Of a stretch of 64,000 nucleotides of DNA, positions 45,989 through 56,291 are shown piece by piece. The notes below the pieces were generated by a model. That model made no database searches, was not told where the DNA came from, and saw nothing but the letters and a program-made list of their open reading frames with translations. The stretch is from Macrothele yani (Eukaryota; Arthropoda; Arachnida; Araneae; Macrothelidae), in contig CM076990.1 in assembly GCA_039090855.1 (NCBI GenBank), positions 199,397,232-199,461,231 on the forward strand, read 5' to 3'. Position numbers and translations under genes: made by a program. Position 1 is the first letter of the stretch. Each line of letters begins with the position of its first letter.

Positions 45989-46792
45989 TGATTAAAATTG
46001 GACACAGGAAAAACATATGAAATAAATAAATAATGCATAGGCAGGATTCCCGAAAACATAAAAGATATAAGTTTCATATAAAAAAAAAATTCCATGAAAA
46101 ATATTGGAGGGGCGAAAGATTTCCCACATCGTCTTCCATTCCACCCAAAATTAAACAAATACGTGTATTAATGGACTTCGTTAAATTTTGGGAGGAGTGG
46201 AAGACGATGTGAGAAATCTTTTCGCCCCTCCAATATTTTTCATGGAATTTTTTTTTTATATAAAACTTATATTTTTTATGTTTTCGGGAATCCTGCCTTG
46301 CATTATTTATTTAATTCATATATTTTTCCTGTCTCCAATTTTAATCAATGTCTATTTTAACCGTTGTCCCCTTTCATGAGAGCGATTCCCCACTCAAGGA
46401 ATGCTTAAGTCGAGATTTTCACCATGTATTGAATTTCACTCAGGAAAAAGTGGGGTCAGGATAGTGAAATTTTGAAATCTGAAATTTCTATGTGCGGAGA
46501 ACATTGGACTAAAGTGGCTGATAAAAAATCTACTATGTTAAGAGTCATACAACAAATGTTTCTTCGTTCCATTTCGTTTTCAGCTTTAATTAAGAAAGCC
46601 TTGGAAAAAAATAACTTGACTTTGGAAGCATTACAGTCCTCAAAAGAAGGATTTCGGCAGTATGAAGATGGTTCTTTTCTGCTTGAAGAAACTCTCGTGG
46701 ACACAATATATGCCATGGCGGATATGAACGGATTGGAATTCTCCTACGACGACAATCAAATAAACATGACCAAAATTATTTTACAACTGGAT
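45552..46792. repeat. Inner palindrome of about 1.24 kb
   Basis: Arms of about 600 bp (45552-46152 and 46185-46792) mirror each other around aaacaaatacgtgtattaat. Differences are a few substitutions and small indels. Each arm carries a copy of the same short gene reading outward from the centre. Confidence 0.92.
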
Positions 46793-46819
46793 TGTCTGAA
46801 GCAATTTTTCAATGTCTAA
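46348..46819 (+). pseudogene. Unrecognised ~150-aa protein, right copy
   Basis: The mirror copy of the gene at 45534-45988. ATG at 46348 begins the same peptide, but an extra G near 46452 leads to an early TAG. The main part (46472-46819, including VADKKSTMLRVIQQMFLRS) is open and ends differently, in sequence of the 40-bp duplication (CLKQFFNV). Most differences in the open part are silent or conservative (Phe/Leu, Met/Ile). Function unknown. Confidence 0.55.
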
Positions 46820-46852
46820 GCATTATAATATTTGTCTGAAGCAATTTTTCAA

Positions 46853-47020
46853 TGTCTAAGCATTGACATCTGACTAATCGTCCGTCCGAAATTAAATCCT
46901 GCGGAGGCTTGAGTTATGAGCTTTTGAATTACGACACTAGCTTTCTACCTTCCTTGGAAACAGTGGACTAAATCAGGGTCTGCTTATTTCCCTTGTAGTG
47001 GTTCACGACTGATCTCTTAA
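46853..47020 (+). mobile_element. Decayed SINE at inner edge of right arm
   Basis: The mirror copy of the remnant at 42590-42756, sharing its diagnostic changes (tctgactaatcgtccgtccgaaat, ggaggcttgagttatgagctttt). Confidence 0.75.
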
Positions 47021-49719
47021 ATCTTGAATGAACGGCAAAGTTCAAACGCTCTGTCCCATTGAGTCACCAGTTTTAGATTTTTGTCATCTTAGACACTTTA
47101 AGTTCGCTCAGAAAACTATGCTTTTGCAAGCTTGAGTTTGCGTTCAAAGTTCAAAACCAGAATTTAGTATAATCTACCAAGCAAAGGGATTTCATGTCAT
47201 ATGAGGTTTTCCAGCAAAGCAGTAGATGCGTGAAAACAGTTGCACAAGATAGTCATTTTCCGGTAGAAAGAAAGGGAGATTCCAAAGTTAATTTCTTGGG
47301 GAAAGCGTAAAAACACTCTTCGTTCACTGGAGAGAGCGTAAAAACACTCTTCTTTCACTGGATAGAGCGTAAAAACACTCTTCTTTCATGTTTTAATTTA
47401 AACCTCGAGGAATTAGTATTTAACTATGAAAAGGAAGTTCTAAAGATTTAGGGGCATTTACACTAAAATCCTACAATGACTTTATTTGAAATAGTGAAGA
47501 ATCGGCCTTAAAGACTAAAATACATCTGAAGATTTTATACATATTTCTGTTCAAAAGTAAAGTCGAATGGAAAAATAAGATCAATTAAATCGATAGAAAA
47601 AGATTGATAGGTTGAATCAGAAAAAAAAAAAAAAAAACTAAGAAAAAAAAAAAAAGTTTCCTAAAAATAAACCAAAGTTTTAAGAATCATACAACACTGA
47701 ATAGAAGGAAAAATATAATAAGTAAAGTAAGGGGAATACGATATTTTCACTATGAGAGTTTGGAAACATCTGCTTTTCTTACGAATTTGTAAAACGTGAA
47801 ATAAAAATGTTTAGAGGAAGTGCGCAATGTCTCCAGAATGAAAGTTTTTTCTGCTGAGACAATGAATAAAAAATACGATAATGAAAACCTAATTGAAACG
47901 AAAGAAAAGGTCAATGAAACTAAACGTCTAAAGAAAAAATGCGGCAGGCACAGAAGTTAAAAATGATGGGACAGATACGGGAGAACTGGACATTTAGTGA
48001 AAGAAATATACGCGAAGTTTTGAAACATCTCAATTTAAAGCGAACTAAATGAGGGAAAGGAATGAGATTAGGGAAGTTCTTATTAACTTTGATGAGGTGA
48101 GGAAACAATAAAAATTTAGTTGTACATGAAATAAAGTAAAAAAAAAAAATAGCTCGTTTAAGAATATGATATTTGGTGAAAGTATGAAATTTTAGTTGAA
48201 ATGTCATGAACAGCATTTTGAAAAGAAATAGATTGAGTCGATATGTATGGAAAAGAAGTAAGAATTTCTTTATTTTCGCTATGGAGGTGGGGAATAACTG
48301 CTTTTCTGATCAGTTAGTAAAACGTTAAAAAAATAATGTTTATGGGATGAACGGAATCACTAGCTTTGCCTCTAGAATGAGTGTTTTTTCGGACGATACA
48401 GAAAAATATACAGCCCAAAGAATACAAATTTTATTGCAAGAAAAAAGGTTTTAGATTGTATGTCTTGACAATGAATGCTTTCTTGTTGGGACAGTCCACG
48501 AAAAGTATAGCAAACTAGGAAAGAATAAAAAAATGCATATTTGACTACATGCAAAGCTTTGAGGAATATTTTTAAGCAAGTTTGAAAATATGCTATATAA
48601 GGAAACAAAAATCTGATGACTTGCCGCATCTAAAATAATCGTTTTGTTGAAATGAAATGAAAAAAAAAAAAAAAAAAAAAGAGTCCAAATAAAAGGAGTC
48701 ACAAGTTTGACCAAGTAAGAAAAAAATTACTGACATACTGAAAAGTTTTACGAAATTTCAAAAAAAAAAAAAAGATGAAGTAAAATAGCGAAATTGGGAA
48801 GCTATAATGATATGCGAAATAAAGTAAGAAAATATTGTTTCATCAGAATTTTAACTGTGAAAGACCTGTAGAGTTCTTGAACACACGAAAAAATTACGAG
48901 AAAATAATATTGCAAAGGCGAAAGACTCAGAATTAGCATGAAGTCATTTAACAAAAAAATGACAAAGTCCAATAATTACTGCGAACAGGAACGAAATCGT
49001 TTCTAAAGAAGCATTTCCTCGTCTCATGATCTGTAATAAAATTGAATAAAGGAAAAAGAAAAGTTCCCCAGAAAATTCATTACATCTACACGAAAAAACT
49101 CCCTCAAAACATACAAAAAATATAAAAAATTCATGATGAAATAACGTAAAAGTTATAAAAAAGAAAAGAGCGGGAATACATAGTACATGAAAAAATTACG
49201 AGAAAATAATATTGGAAGGGCGAAAGACTCAGAATTAACATGTCTACATTTCCGCTTGATTTCGCAAAAATTTTGTCAAAGTCCAATAGTTACTGCGAAC
49301 AGGAACGAAATCGTTTCTAAAGAAGCATTTCCTCGTTTCATGGTCTGAAATAAAATTAAATGTAGGAAAAAGAAAAGTTCCCAAGAAAATTCATTACATC
49401 TACACGAAAAAACTCCCTCAAAACATACAAAAAATATAAAAAATTCATGATGAAATAACGTAAAAGTAATTAAAAAAAAATAGAGTGAATACGTAGTACA
49501 CGAGACCACCTGACCAATTTTTTGAAACTAAATCATCGTGAGTTAGGACCTTGCTAAGACTATCAGAGCATTTTTATTCCATTGGAAAGAAAATTCCCCA
49601 GCATCGTTACGTAAAAATTTCCCCCGGGGAAAAATAACATCGAAGAGGAGGAAAAATCCCGCTTGAAAACCACTGGAATAAATACAAAAAATCCCAACGG
49701 ACCCCACTCGGTTGTTGAC

Positions 49720-50022
49720 ACCCCTTTTCCACTCGTTCGTTGCCATCCCTCAAAATCAAAGATCCATCGAAAGTTCCAAGAAGCGCCGCTAGGGGGCAGC
49801 ACATCGAGTTGACATCCCCCTATATCCACCCCCTTTCCCACTCGGTCGTTGCCATCCCTCAAAAACAAAGATCCGTCGGAAGTTCCAAGAAGCACCGCTA
49901 TGAGGCAGCACATCGAGTTGACATCTCCCTATATCCATCCCCTTTCCCACTCGGTCGTTGCCATCTCTCAAAAACAAAGATCCATCGAAAGTTCCAAGAA
50001 GCACCGCTAGGGGCAGCACATC
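49720..50022 (-). repeat. Minisatellite, three units (right arm)
   Basis: The inverse of the left-arm array with one fewer unit. Copy number therefore changed after the arms were formed or last homogenised. Confidence 0.9.
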
Positions 50023-50142
50023 ATGGGGGGGACGATCACGTGACAAAAATTCTGACTCGGGGACAGCATCGTGGACAGCCAATGTTAAGTCTATGGAGGG
50101 CTGTCCCTGCAATAGAATGCCCCATTTTCCTCTACTTATGTA

Positions 50143-50480
50143 ACTTTCACATATTAGCCTAACACCAATAAAGGACCTTTGTCCCATTTCTCTTCGCGAC
50201 GGCGATCGAATCTCCCAGCTAGTCGCGAAACCACAAAAAACCCAGCCCATTAGCACGTCACATAAATGGGCTATGGTGAGGGGGTGGGAAGTGGTGGTTC
50301 CTCGGGGGAAGCAGGGCGCGGCGGCTCCCCCGACTGATCCTGTCCGGGTAGAAGACCGTGTGGGATCCTGGAAGGATTTCTCGCGTGACGCCTTTACATA
50401 ATGATTTTGAGAGAGTTCCGCTTATCCCTGCAGAATCGGCATTTCGACGGAGCAGGTGAAGTCATCAGCTGGTTACGGAC
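50143..50480. other. GC-rich segment of unknown origin inside the split Tc1
   Basis: Between the fold-back element and the Tc1 N-terminal part lies a GC-rich stretch (ggaagcagggcgcggcggctcccccgac at about 50309-50337) unlike the neighbouring DNA. It is not expected in a Tc1. It may be the 5' part of another retroelement or a fragment of a gene; I do not recognise it. Confidence 0.4.
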
Positions 50481-50795
50481 ACACAGGTCTCTCACTCTAG
50501 ATTAATCCCCTCAGTTTGTGTGGTACACACTTGAAATTGTCTCACGATGTGACCATGAAATTTCAAATTTCGTGGTAATTTCTGAGGTTGAGTGACCCAT
50601 AATCCGTGCGCCGACTATCATATCATGTTTGAAATCGCTTAAATTCTGATAAGCTGCCATCTGAACTGCGACTGCTTGAGCTTGCTGAGATATCTACTTC
50701 TATATATACGCAGTTTGCAGACCATACCATTTATCGCATAGATGTGTTGGCATGTAATGGAAACGCCCTTTCCGGTTCTTTTTGGCACCTCAGTG
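50481..50795 (-). mobile_element. Tc1-like element, family C, N-terminal part and right TIR
   Basis: Leftward from the TIR (ggcacctcagtg, TA at 50796-50797): a leader with a tatatatag box, then MAAYQNLSDFKHDMIVGARIMGHSTSE (~50,590-50,665), the Tc1 first HTH. It continues at 36,0xx after removal of the inserted RTE, fold-back element and GC-rich segment. Confidence 0.82.
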
Positions 50796-50903
50796 TATAT
50801 AATGCTGCCGTACTGTACAGCTTGAATTTCGAGCTTCTAACAAAGCCTCCGTAAAGAGACGTTACTACTGTTTTATATAACTACGCATTACTACTGTTTT
50901 ATA

Positions 50904-52368
50904 CACTCATCGTCAAAAAAATAGTTGCACCCAGAAGGACGTGCCGCAATGCAATGCTATTCGACAGGAAGGTAAAGGTTACCTGGAACAATAAATGATT
51001 AAACATTGAGACTGATATGGGCAATATTTATTGAGGTACACGCCAATAAGTAGTGTCTCTCAGTATGGCGTCGGGCAGACATGTTTGCTCACACAGCATG
51101 CCAGACGTCTCGGCATGGAGTTGCACAGATTCCTAATGGTGTCCTGTGATAAGCCATCCTATTTAGCTTGAATCTTCTCACGCAGTTCCTGCAGATTGTG
51201 CGGTAGGGGTGGAGTGTGAATAGCGCATCCAATAGCATCCCAAACATTTTCAATCGGCGACAGATCTGGCGATGCGGCTGGCCATGGCAGAGTATCAGTG
51301 CCTTAAAGGCAAGCTCTGGAGACAGCATCAATATGCGGACGAGCGTTGTGCTTCCGGAAAAGCGCACCGGAGTGAGCGTTTAGAAAAGGTAGGGCCACTG
51401 GTTGAAGGACATCATTAATGTAACGTTGGGCTGTCAAAGTGCCTGTAATTAACACCAAAGGTGATCTGGCATCGTAGGCAATTGCACCCACACCCTGATA
51501 CCAGGCCTTCTGGACATGTGACACTCGACAACAAACCGTTCATCTTGGCGTTAGCCACGGTGCCTCGACACGCAGATTCGGCGGCCGTCTCCTTAAAGAC
51601 AGAAGCGGGACTCGTCACTGAAGATCACCCGCTGCCATTCTGAGTGGCTCCATGACAGTCTGGCACGACGCCATTGCAGTCTCTGGCAACGTTGCACTGT
51701 TGTTAAGGACAGTCTTTGTAACGGTCTGCGTACATGTAGTCCTACGTTGTGCAGCCGTCTGCCATTGGTGCTGGCACTAGTCAGACGATGCATGGTGGGC
51801 ACGACTGCTCGTTGAATATCCGCAATCGTGGCTGTTGGGTCACTCCGCGCATGTTGGACCACGACTGCTCGCTGAATACCCGCAATCGTGGCCGTCGGTC
51901 CTCTCGCTCCGTGGTTCGTCTAGGTCTCCCAGACCCTTCCTGCCACTGCTGCGTGCCTTGTTCTATCCACTGCCGCCAACAGCGTGCTATGGTGATATCC
52001 GCACGACCGGTATGGCGCGCAATACGGCGATAACACCATCCCGCTTCCTGGAGCCCGATAATGCGGCTCCTCTCGAACTCCTTCAACTGCTCGAATTGCT
52101 TTCGAACTTTTCTCCGAGGCATACCTCACTTGAAAAGGATGCAACCTACACAACAGCGTGAGTCAGAATGGCTGGTAGCACGCGCAACGGAACGACTATA
52201 TGTAGCCGGTCAGATACAGCGCTACGACCCCTCCTTGCTTGCGTCACATGCGCGGCCGCACGTGATACTTGAATCATTTGCATGTCTCACGATGTCAAAC
52301 CTACACACGAAGTTCCATTCCTGTCGGTTGCTCCCTTCTGGGTGCAACTATTTTTTTGACGATGAGTG
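50904..52368 (-). mobile_element. Tc1-like element, DD32E type, degenerate
   Basis: Near-perfect TIRs of about 36 bp (cactcatcgtcaaaaaaatagttgcacccagaag), TA at 50902-50903 and 52369-52370. Related by sequence to the intact element at 28363-29788. Confidence 0.95.
51062..52122 (-). pseudogene. Tc1-like transposase, DD32E type
   Basis: N-terminus MPRRKVRKQFEQLKEFERSRIIGLQEAG (52122 leftward) with HTH and a GRPRRTTERED linker. A tandem duplication of about 60 bp (51790-51900, cacgactgctcg ... gcaatcgtggc twice) shifts the frame. First Asp: VIFSDESRFCL (~51595), then stop. Second-Asp position reads FRKHNARPH, so the catalytic Asp is His. Glu in SPDLSPIENVWD (~51255). 32 residues between the last two positions. 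Dead. Confidence 0.92.
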
Positions 52369-52544
52369 TATATACGAAAGGTAAATAGTACATTAATAAG
52401 CATTAAAATGTTATCTAGTCTTCAAGACATTTACTCAGCTCATGAGAGATGCTGTATATAAAGGGCTAATACTACAAATGACTCCGTTTCAAACAATCCT
52501 TAAAATTTTTAGCATTATATCAATTGATAGAAATAAGCTTAGAT

Positions 52545-53610
52545 TTACACCGATTGCTCACTGAATTACGACCCTCCTATGCAAAATCAGTTACATAAAT
52601 CCGATACAGACGTAACAAGGAGGGGTGTATATAAAAGATGGATGGTTTAGTTGAGAGCAAAATTACCGAAGTGGTGAATAAAACCAAGGATTTGTAGGAG
52701 TTGTTGAAAGGCCAAATTGTAGGCGCGTCCATTTTGAAAACTGTAACACTTGTGGGTCGTTCGGGAGTCACTGTGGTTAAAGTACCAGGAGTGTTGGCGA
52801 AACCATCAACTGGATCGAGAAACAACTGTAAAGGGCGGCGAAAGGTAGATTCCAGAGGTGAACGGCGAGTGCGTCACCTTGTATAGGTCAATTGGTGCAG
52901 CACAGTTTTGCAGTTGACTGCCCCATACAATATATGGGACAACCAGACACAGATACTGGGAGACTATGCGTCGCACATTGGTACGGATGGTCTACATGAG
53001 GAGACACCTTATACTCCATAGTCTCCTGACAATTCCATTGACATAAATGACTCTCCCGGTACCAATAGCATGCGGGTTGGACGATAGATTGGAAGCAGGT
53101 GTTTTGGTCCAATTAATCACAATATGTGCTCCATTCTGCCGAAGATAGTCGTTATTTGTCCTTAGCAGCTTGAGGCTATGGATTCCTTGCACATGACATC
53201 GACTACCCACTCCAGTTGAATAATATAAGGCATGTTTAGCTGGCATGAACTGTGACCCCTGGAGCATGTGAACCAACGTATGAATGCCAGCTGCTGCCGT
53301 GGACTTCTTGCAGACCATGTACATCCCACAATGTTGTAGCACCCCCAGAGAGGGATTGATTTTTCCAAAACAATAATGCCCCATGTCATTGGGCTGCCTC
53401 ATGCAGGAATGGTTCGGCAAACACAGTGATGATAGGAAACATTTCGACTGGCTCCCAAATTCGCCTGATCTCATCCCGATTGAATATCTGTGGGATGGTG
53501 TGGAACACCATGTGTATTACCGTCCTTAGATCCGCATCGGAACTAAGGACGGTAATACGAACAGCTATGTTGCAGATCCCCACGTAACTGTACACACACA
53601 TATCTTGTGG
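52545..53610 (+). pseudogene. Tc1-like element, family B relative, strongly decayed
   Basis: The left end (ttacaccgattgctcactgaattacgacc) resembles the family B TIR at 32732. A leader with tatataaaag is at 52631, followed by KLTEVVNKTKDL-like and QIVGASILKTVTLVGRSGVTVVKV HTH-like code. C-terminal traces near 53370-53530 (CHWAASCRNG, NSPDLIPIEYLWDGVEHHV in broken frame) include the Glu motif. A 13-bp stem palindrome (ttaccgtccttag / ctaaggacggtaa) sits at 53519-53556. The right TIR is not identifiable. Confidence 0.75.
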
Positions 53611-55441
53611 ATTTTATACTGTTATCTATGTGAAGGGCCCACCAATTCGATGAGCACTCAATGCAGGCCCCCCCCCCCGCCGTTAACCCCTAAACATTAA
53701 CGCACACGTCTGAACTGTTTCACCAAACTGCTTAATATTTGGAAAACCAGATCACTGTAGTAGATCTGAACTGTACTGCAACTCACATGGCCTGAGAAGC
53801 TGAGGAATGATATATAATGATAATGTCCTTAAAGTTAACAAGAGTTGCAGACAGTAATGATGAAAGTTGACCATTTGTAGATTTGTTATCACCCACATTG
53901 CAGTGCAATCTTATAATGTTGATCAGCACCATTTCATGAGAATGAGGGTTTTCTGGATGAATCTGTCTGTTCTTTTACAGCTTTCTAAAGTTTCTTTCAG
54001 GAACTGGAAAAAGAGGCAAATGAAGCCATGCAGCGAGCATGTCACTCAGTCTCTTTTGGTGGAATCTAAACCAAGTGTGACAGCTGGGCAATTCAGCCTG
54101 TTGTCATTACCCAGTAGGCAACACTTGGTGCAGACATTACATGGTGAAGAGACATTATTATATTTATTGCATTGTAGATGGAATTTTTAAATTGCCTTAG
54201 AAATTAAGGTATGCATCAGGTTCCAGAAATTCACATAGTAGTGAAAAACAAAGCACTTTGTCAATTAAATATTTATCTTTTAGGAGTACAAAAAAAAAAA
54301 AAAATAAAAAAATTCTGCAATCTGAGAAAGATTAAGAAGTTCAACTAACTGTATTCTAAATGTTTTAAATCAAAATTTAAAACCATTTTTTTCTGGAACC
54401 ACTCCAGTATGCAAATTTATAAGTCATTACAAAGAAAATTATATTACTATGGCACCATATTTCTCCTTTTATCATCTGTTCTAAAGAACTGATCTTAGCT
54501 GTACCATAAATCGTTAAGTGCATGGGCAAATCTTGCATATTTACTGCATCATTAACCCTTTGAAAAGTCAATGAAACATTACCAATGCGAGAAAAAAAGT
54601 TTATATTAATTTTGTTCTTCCAGTGAAACTTTGCCTTTGTTAACTAAATATTTTTTTGTAAATATGGCACATGAAAAACAGAATAAGCATCAATTAATTA
54701 CACATGAACCCATCCTAGAGTGTTATTAGGGAAAACAAATACTAGCAATTCTGTTTTGCCATTTGAAACTGTTTGCATGTGGATAAGAAAGGCTTACAGT
54801 ATTTCATGTCAGTGAGAGGAACAGAAACATCAAAAGCTGTTTTGTAAACACAAAACCATACATGTTCTTTCATTTTTTTATCAGACAGAAGCATACACGG
54901 TGTAAGTTTATGTAATCAGCACTGAAAGTTGGTTTAACAGTTGTTTTGAATATAGAAAATTCAGCAAATGTGAAGTACCCAACATGAAGTTAATGCATAT
55001 TTGTGGAGAATCTTTGAAGATTAGGCAGATTTCCAACAAAGTTTGGAAGTGCAACAGATGTTTATGATAACAAGATCATAAACATAACACACACACACAA
55101 AACAGGACTGATACATAAGTCTTATTTATGGAAACAAAATCCAAGCAACATTCATGGGGCAAAGAGAAGGTAAAGACCCCATACAGAAAAGGCAGTTAAG
55201 GTATCATTTCTTTCAAGTTGAACTTACAAAAACATCTCTATGTACCTTAACAATTTAGTATGCAGCACAGTAGCAGATCAATATTTAACTACATTTCATC
55301 CACTTGGGAAATAGTTTCACGAACCACGCAAATCATTTTTTTAGTGTGGCGAAACTCACATCAACTGTGATCGAACTTCATTTCGCGCTAATATCAGCTT
55401 GCTAAAGTAAGAAAAATATCATTTTGTTAATTTTTTTGCAG
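53611..55441. other. Intron 3, 3' part: no supported gene
   Basis: AT-rich. A patch at 53990-54190 reads ELEKEANEAMQRACHSVSFGGI then stops, and may be a fragment of an old coding sequence, unidentified. There is a C run at 53669-53680 and (CA)n at 55088. It ends in the acceptor tttttttgcag. Confidence 0.5.
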
Positions 55442-55609
55442 GTGCTGGAAATCCATATCCATCCTGATTATGATCCAAACTTATTTGATGCTGATATTGC
55501 CTTGCTACAATTAGAGACTGCTGTGCAATTCAGTAGTCGTGTCCAGCCAGTTTGTTTACCCACAGAACAATCATCAAGAGAAAATTTAAAAGAAGGCAGA
55601 AGTGGCGTA
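55442..55609 (+). CDS. Factor C-like protease, exon with catalytic Asp
   Basis: A 168-bp exon, phase 0 at both ends, between acceptor tttttttgcag and donor GGCGTA/GTAAGT. It reads VLEIHIHPDYDPN, FDADIALLQLETAVQFSS, VQPVCLPTEQSS and NLKEGRSGV. The second Asp of DADIALLQL is the catalytic one of the chymotrypsin fold; VCLP carries the Cys that in chymotrypsin-type enzymes pairs with the light-chain Cys (here CGRSD of the preceding exon). Joined to VQVKK at 23241 it matches factor C block by block as I remember it. The next exon should begin at the TGWG motif; it is not found before 64000. Confidence 0.96.
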
Positions 55610-56291
55610 GTAAGTTACCACATTCACCTCTTCTATTCTCAGCACATTTTATTTTATAGTTGTCCCTCCTTGATTTAAAAAAAAAACTAACTAAGAAATG
55701 TTTTCAGTGAATTATTAATCGCATATATTTTCAGAAATTCACTTATACCATATTGTTTGCCAATATTATAGAAATTATTTAATTTTTTTATATAACTCAT
55801 TTTTTGAGGGAAGGGGAGTACTTACTCATTGCAGAAGAAAAGCCTTTGACAGTTATTTAATATGAAACATGTGAATAACAGCATTATGAGGAAAATATCC
55901 ATAAGAAAACCAATCAGGTTCTTGTTCTGGGGCTTTTTTTTTTTTATTGATTATCCGTGGCACAATGATGACCAACACTTAACCAAGAGATCAACCAGCC
56001 TTGTAAACAAAAAGCTAACATTAGTTTTTGTGTTAAGTGAAGCTCATTGTGAGATACAATTTAAGTTCACAGCTGAAAATTTTCTACCAAACTCAGCACT
56101 AGAAACAGGAATGCAATATGCTATAAAGAAACATGCAGTAACTATGATTGATAGTTTTACTGGGAATTTCTTCATACCACTTGATAGTTGATTTTTCACC
56201 AAGGCTTTTAAACATCTTGAATACTTTGTTTCTCTCAAATTTAAGCAAAATCTGTTGCGGACTTTCAATCATTTTTTCACCATGCAAATTA
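55610..56291. other. Intron 4 start: no gene
   Basis: AT-rich DNA after the donor, with short frames on both strands but no recognisable product. Confidence 0.5.

Larger units (their letters stand above)
39376..50136. mobile_element. 10.8-kb fold-back element with 6-bp TSD (Polinton-like ends)
   Basis: The element starts AGTAGAGGAAAATGGGGC and ends with the exact complement. TATGTA flanks it at 39370-39375 and 50137-50142. Outer arms (39376-42772 and 46812-50136) are near-identical inverted copies centred near 44,797. The spacer (42773-46811) holds a second palindrome (45552-46792, centre near 46,170). AG/CT termini, a 6-bp TSD and long TIRs are known Polinton/Maverick features. No integrase, polymerase B, protease or capsid code is visible, so if related it is a non-autonomous derivative. 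Alternatives: another superfamily with 6-bp duplications, or a new class of fold-back. AT-rich throughout. Confidence 0.85.
46812..50136 (-). repeat. Outer right arm of fold-back element (3.3 kb TIR)
   Basis: The inverse copy of 39376-42772. It has three minisatellite units where the left arm has four, and lacks one ctgtccacgagg subrepeat at the tip. At its inner edge a 40-bp segment (tttgtctgaagcaatttttc and following) is tandemly duplicated at 46793-46853, marking the join to the inner palindrome. Confidence 0.95.

Noticed and set aside
39376..50136. Fold-back as an assembly artefact
   Set aside because: A distinct 6-bp duplication, unequal minisatellites, an off-centre inner palindrome and single-copy spacer are hard to explain by a false inverted join. 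Long reads would settle it.
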